Assembly: GCF_001192835.1 (NCBI RefSeq)
Contig: NZ_DF968182.1
Location: 1,366,968-1,430,967, forward strand
Length of the DNA stretch: 64,000 bases
Reading direction: 5' to 3'
Origin: Lentimicrobium saccharophilum
GTDB lineage: Bacteria > Bacteroidota > Bacteroidia > Bacteroidales > Lentimicrobiaceae
Shown: positions 63,545 through 64,000 of the stretch, piece by piece
Position numbering within the stretch: the stretch's first letter is position 1
Layout: each line of letters starts with the position of its first letter
Position numbers and translations under genes: made by a program
Notes under the pieces: model-generated
What the model saw: only the letters and a program-made list of their open reading frames with translations
Told to the model about the DNA's origin: nothing
Database searches by the model: none

Positions 63545-64000
63545 TCACCATCGCATTTTTCTTTTAAACCGGAGCGCTGCACCCACCAGCGCGATCATCA
63601 CCGGCACTTCAACCAGCGGGCCGATTACCGCCGCGAATGCCTCTCCGGAGTTAATACCGAATACCGCGATGGCCACCGCAATCGCCAACTCAAAGTTATT
63701 GCTGGCTGCGGTAAACGACAGGGTAGCTGACTGCTCATAATTAGCCCCGACTTTCCTGCTCATGAAAAATGAAACAAAGAACATCACCACAAAGTAAACC
63801 AGCAAAGGAACGGCAATCAGCACTACATCAAACGGGATTTTAACTATGTATTCGCCTTTGAGCGAAAACATTACCACTATGGTAAACAGCAGGGCAATCA
63901 GGGTGAGGGGGCTTATCTTCGGAATAAAAACCCGGTGATACCACTCTTTATTCTTTAAGCGGATCAGGATAAACCGTGTAAGAAACCCGGCGATAAACGG
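63545..64000 (-). CDS. acr3: Arsenite efflux permease Acr3, C-terminal part
   Basis: The frame is open to the right edge (64000), so the gene is cut by the window and its start lies outside. Visible 151 residues contain about four membrane segments of the ACR3 family: [34 protein letters not shown] and [20 protein letters not shown], the last carrying the family's conserved GPLVEVP signature. It exports arsenite driven by the proton motive force. The window does not show the rest of an ars operon. Confidence 0.9.
   Translation of the reverse strand, partial: PFIAGFLTRFILIRLKNKEWYHRVFIPKISPLTLIALLFTIVVMFSLKGEYIVKIPFDVVLIAVPLLVYFVVMFFVSFFMSRKVGANYEQSATLSFTAASNNFELAIAVAIAVFGINSGEAFAAVIGPLVEVPVMIALVGAALRFKRKMRW

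Noticed and set aside
1-64000. CRISPR array, prophage or integrative element
   Set aside because: No spaced direct repeats, cas, integrase, capsid or conjugation genes found; the only mobile element is the IS.

Overview
The window reads as chromosomal DNA of a member of the Bacteroidota, probably an environmental Bacteroidales-like lineage. Reasons: several proteins end in type IX secretion (T9SS) sorting domains; a SusC/FecA-style receptor carries a CarboxypepD_reg-like N-terminus; families typical of the phylum occur (DUF4783, DUF5777, a Rho with a long disordered insert, phosphate-selective porin O/P); and many transcription units are preceded by the phylum's own promoter form, TTG/TTTG - 19-21 nt - TAnnTTTG. 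No prophage, plasmid or CRISPR signature was seen. One complete insertion sequence is present.

Layout. 1-5.7 kb: end of a surface-glycan locus, with three overlapping plus-strand genes matching the legionaminic-acid route (LegG-like epimerase, CBS-containing PtmE-like nucleotidyltransferase, CMP-sugar synthetase), then a glycosyltransferase-like gene and a lipid-linked sugar flippase on the minus strand. 5.7-7.2 kb: a decayed T9SS type B (CHU_C) domain and a T9SS type A protein. 7.3-11.6 kb: housekeeping genes (BrkB/YihY, nadC, DUF4783, rlmH, rdgB, a GreA/Rnk-family factor with an attenuator-like leader). 11.9-17.1 kb: secreted beta-propeller proteins, one split by an IS4-superfamily element. 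17.1-26.3 kb: TonB-dependent receptor, HD hydrolase, RluA pseudouridine synthase, large T9SS protein and PASTA protein, divergent from ddl. 26.6-30 kb: a small secreted protein, a LytS/LytTR two-component pair and a triple starch-binding-like lipoprotein. 30.3-38.3 kb: DUF116 protein plus FAD oxidoreductase, T9SS trypsin-like protease, an orphan PAS sensor, a lipoprotein MsrA and a membrane protein. 38.6-49.3 kb: ABM protein, guaB, tRNA-Leu, lipoproteins, a PQQ-type sugar dehydrogenase, tpx, a VOC protein, a GH3/serine-hydrolase fusion and a VWA protein.

49.4-55 kb holds the most interesting block: a Crp/Fnr-type regulator divergent from six genes that encode a CX4CH heme lipoprotein, a DUF5777 outer-membrane barrel, a monoheme cytochrome c, a membrane-anchored seven-heme cytochrome c, a cytochrome b and a six-heme lipoprotein with a collagen-like linker, closed by a strong terminator. 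Together they contain every layer needed to move electrons from the quinone pool to the outer membrane and possibly outside. 55-64 kb: rho, gcvT, comB, a dipeptidyl-peptidase III lipoprotein, an O/P porin, and an arsenite permease (Acr3) followed by a rhodanese-like protein with a cysteine-rich tail that runs off the window end.

Two signals that ordinary gene calling would miss are the leader of the GreA/Rnk-family gene (promoter, 13-codon leader peptide, antiterminator/terminator) and the exact IS insertion, whose removal restores a continuous 384-residue propeller protein.
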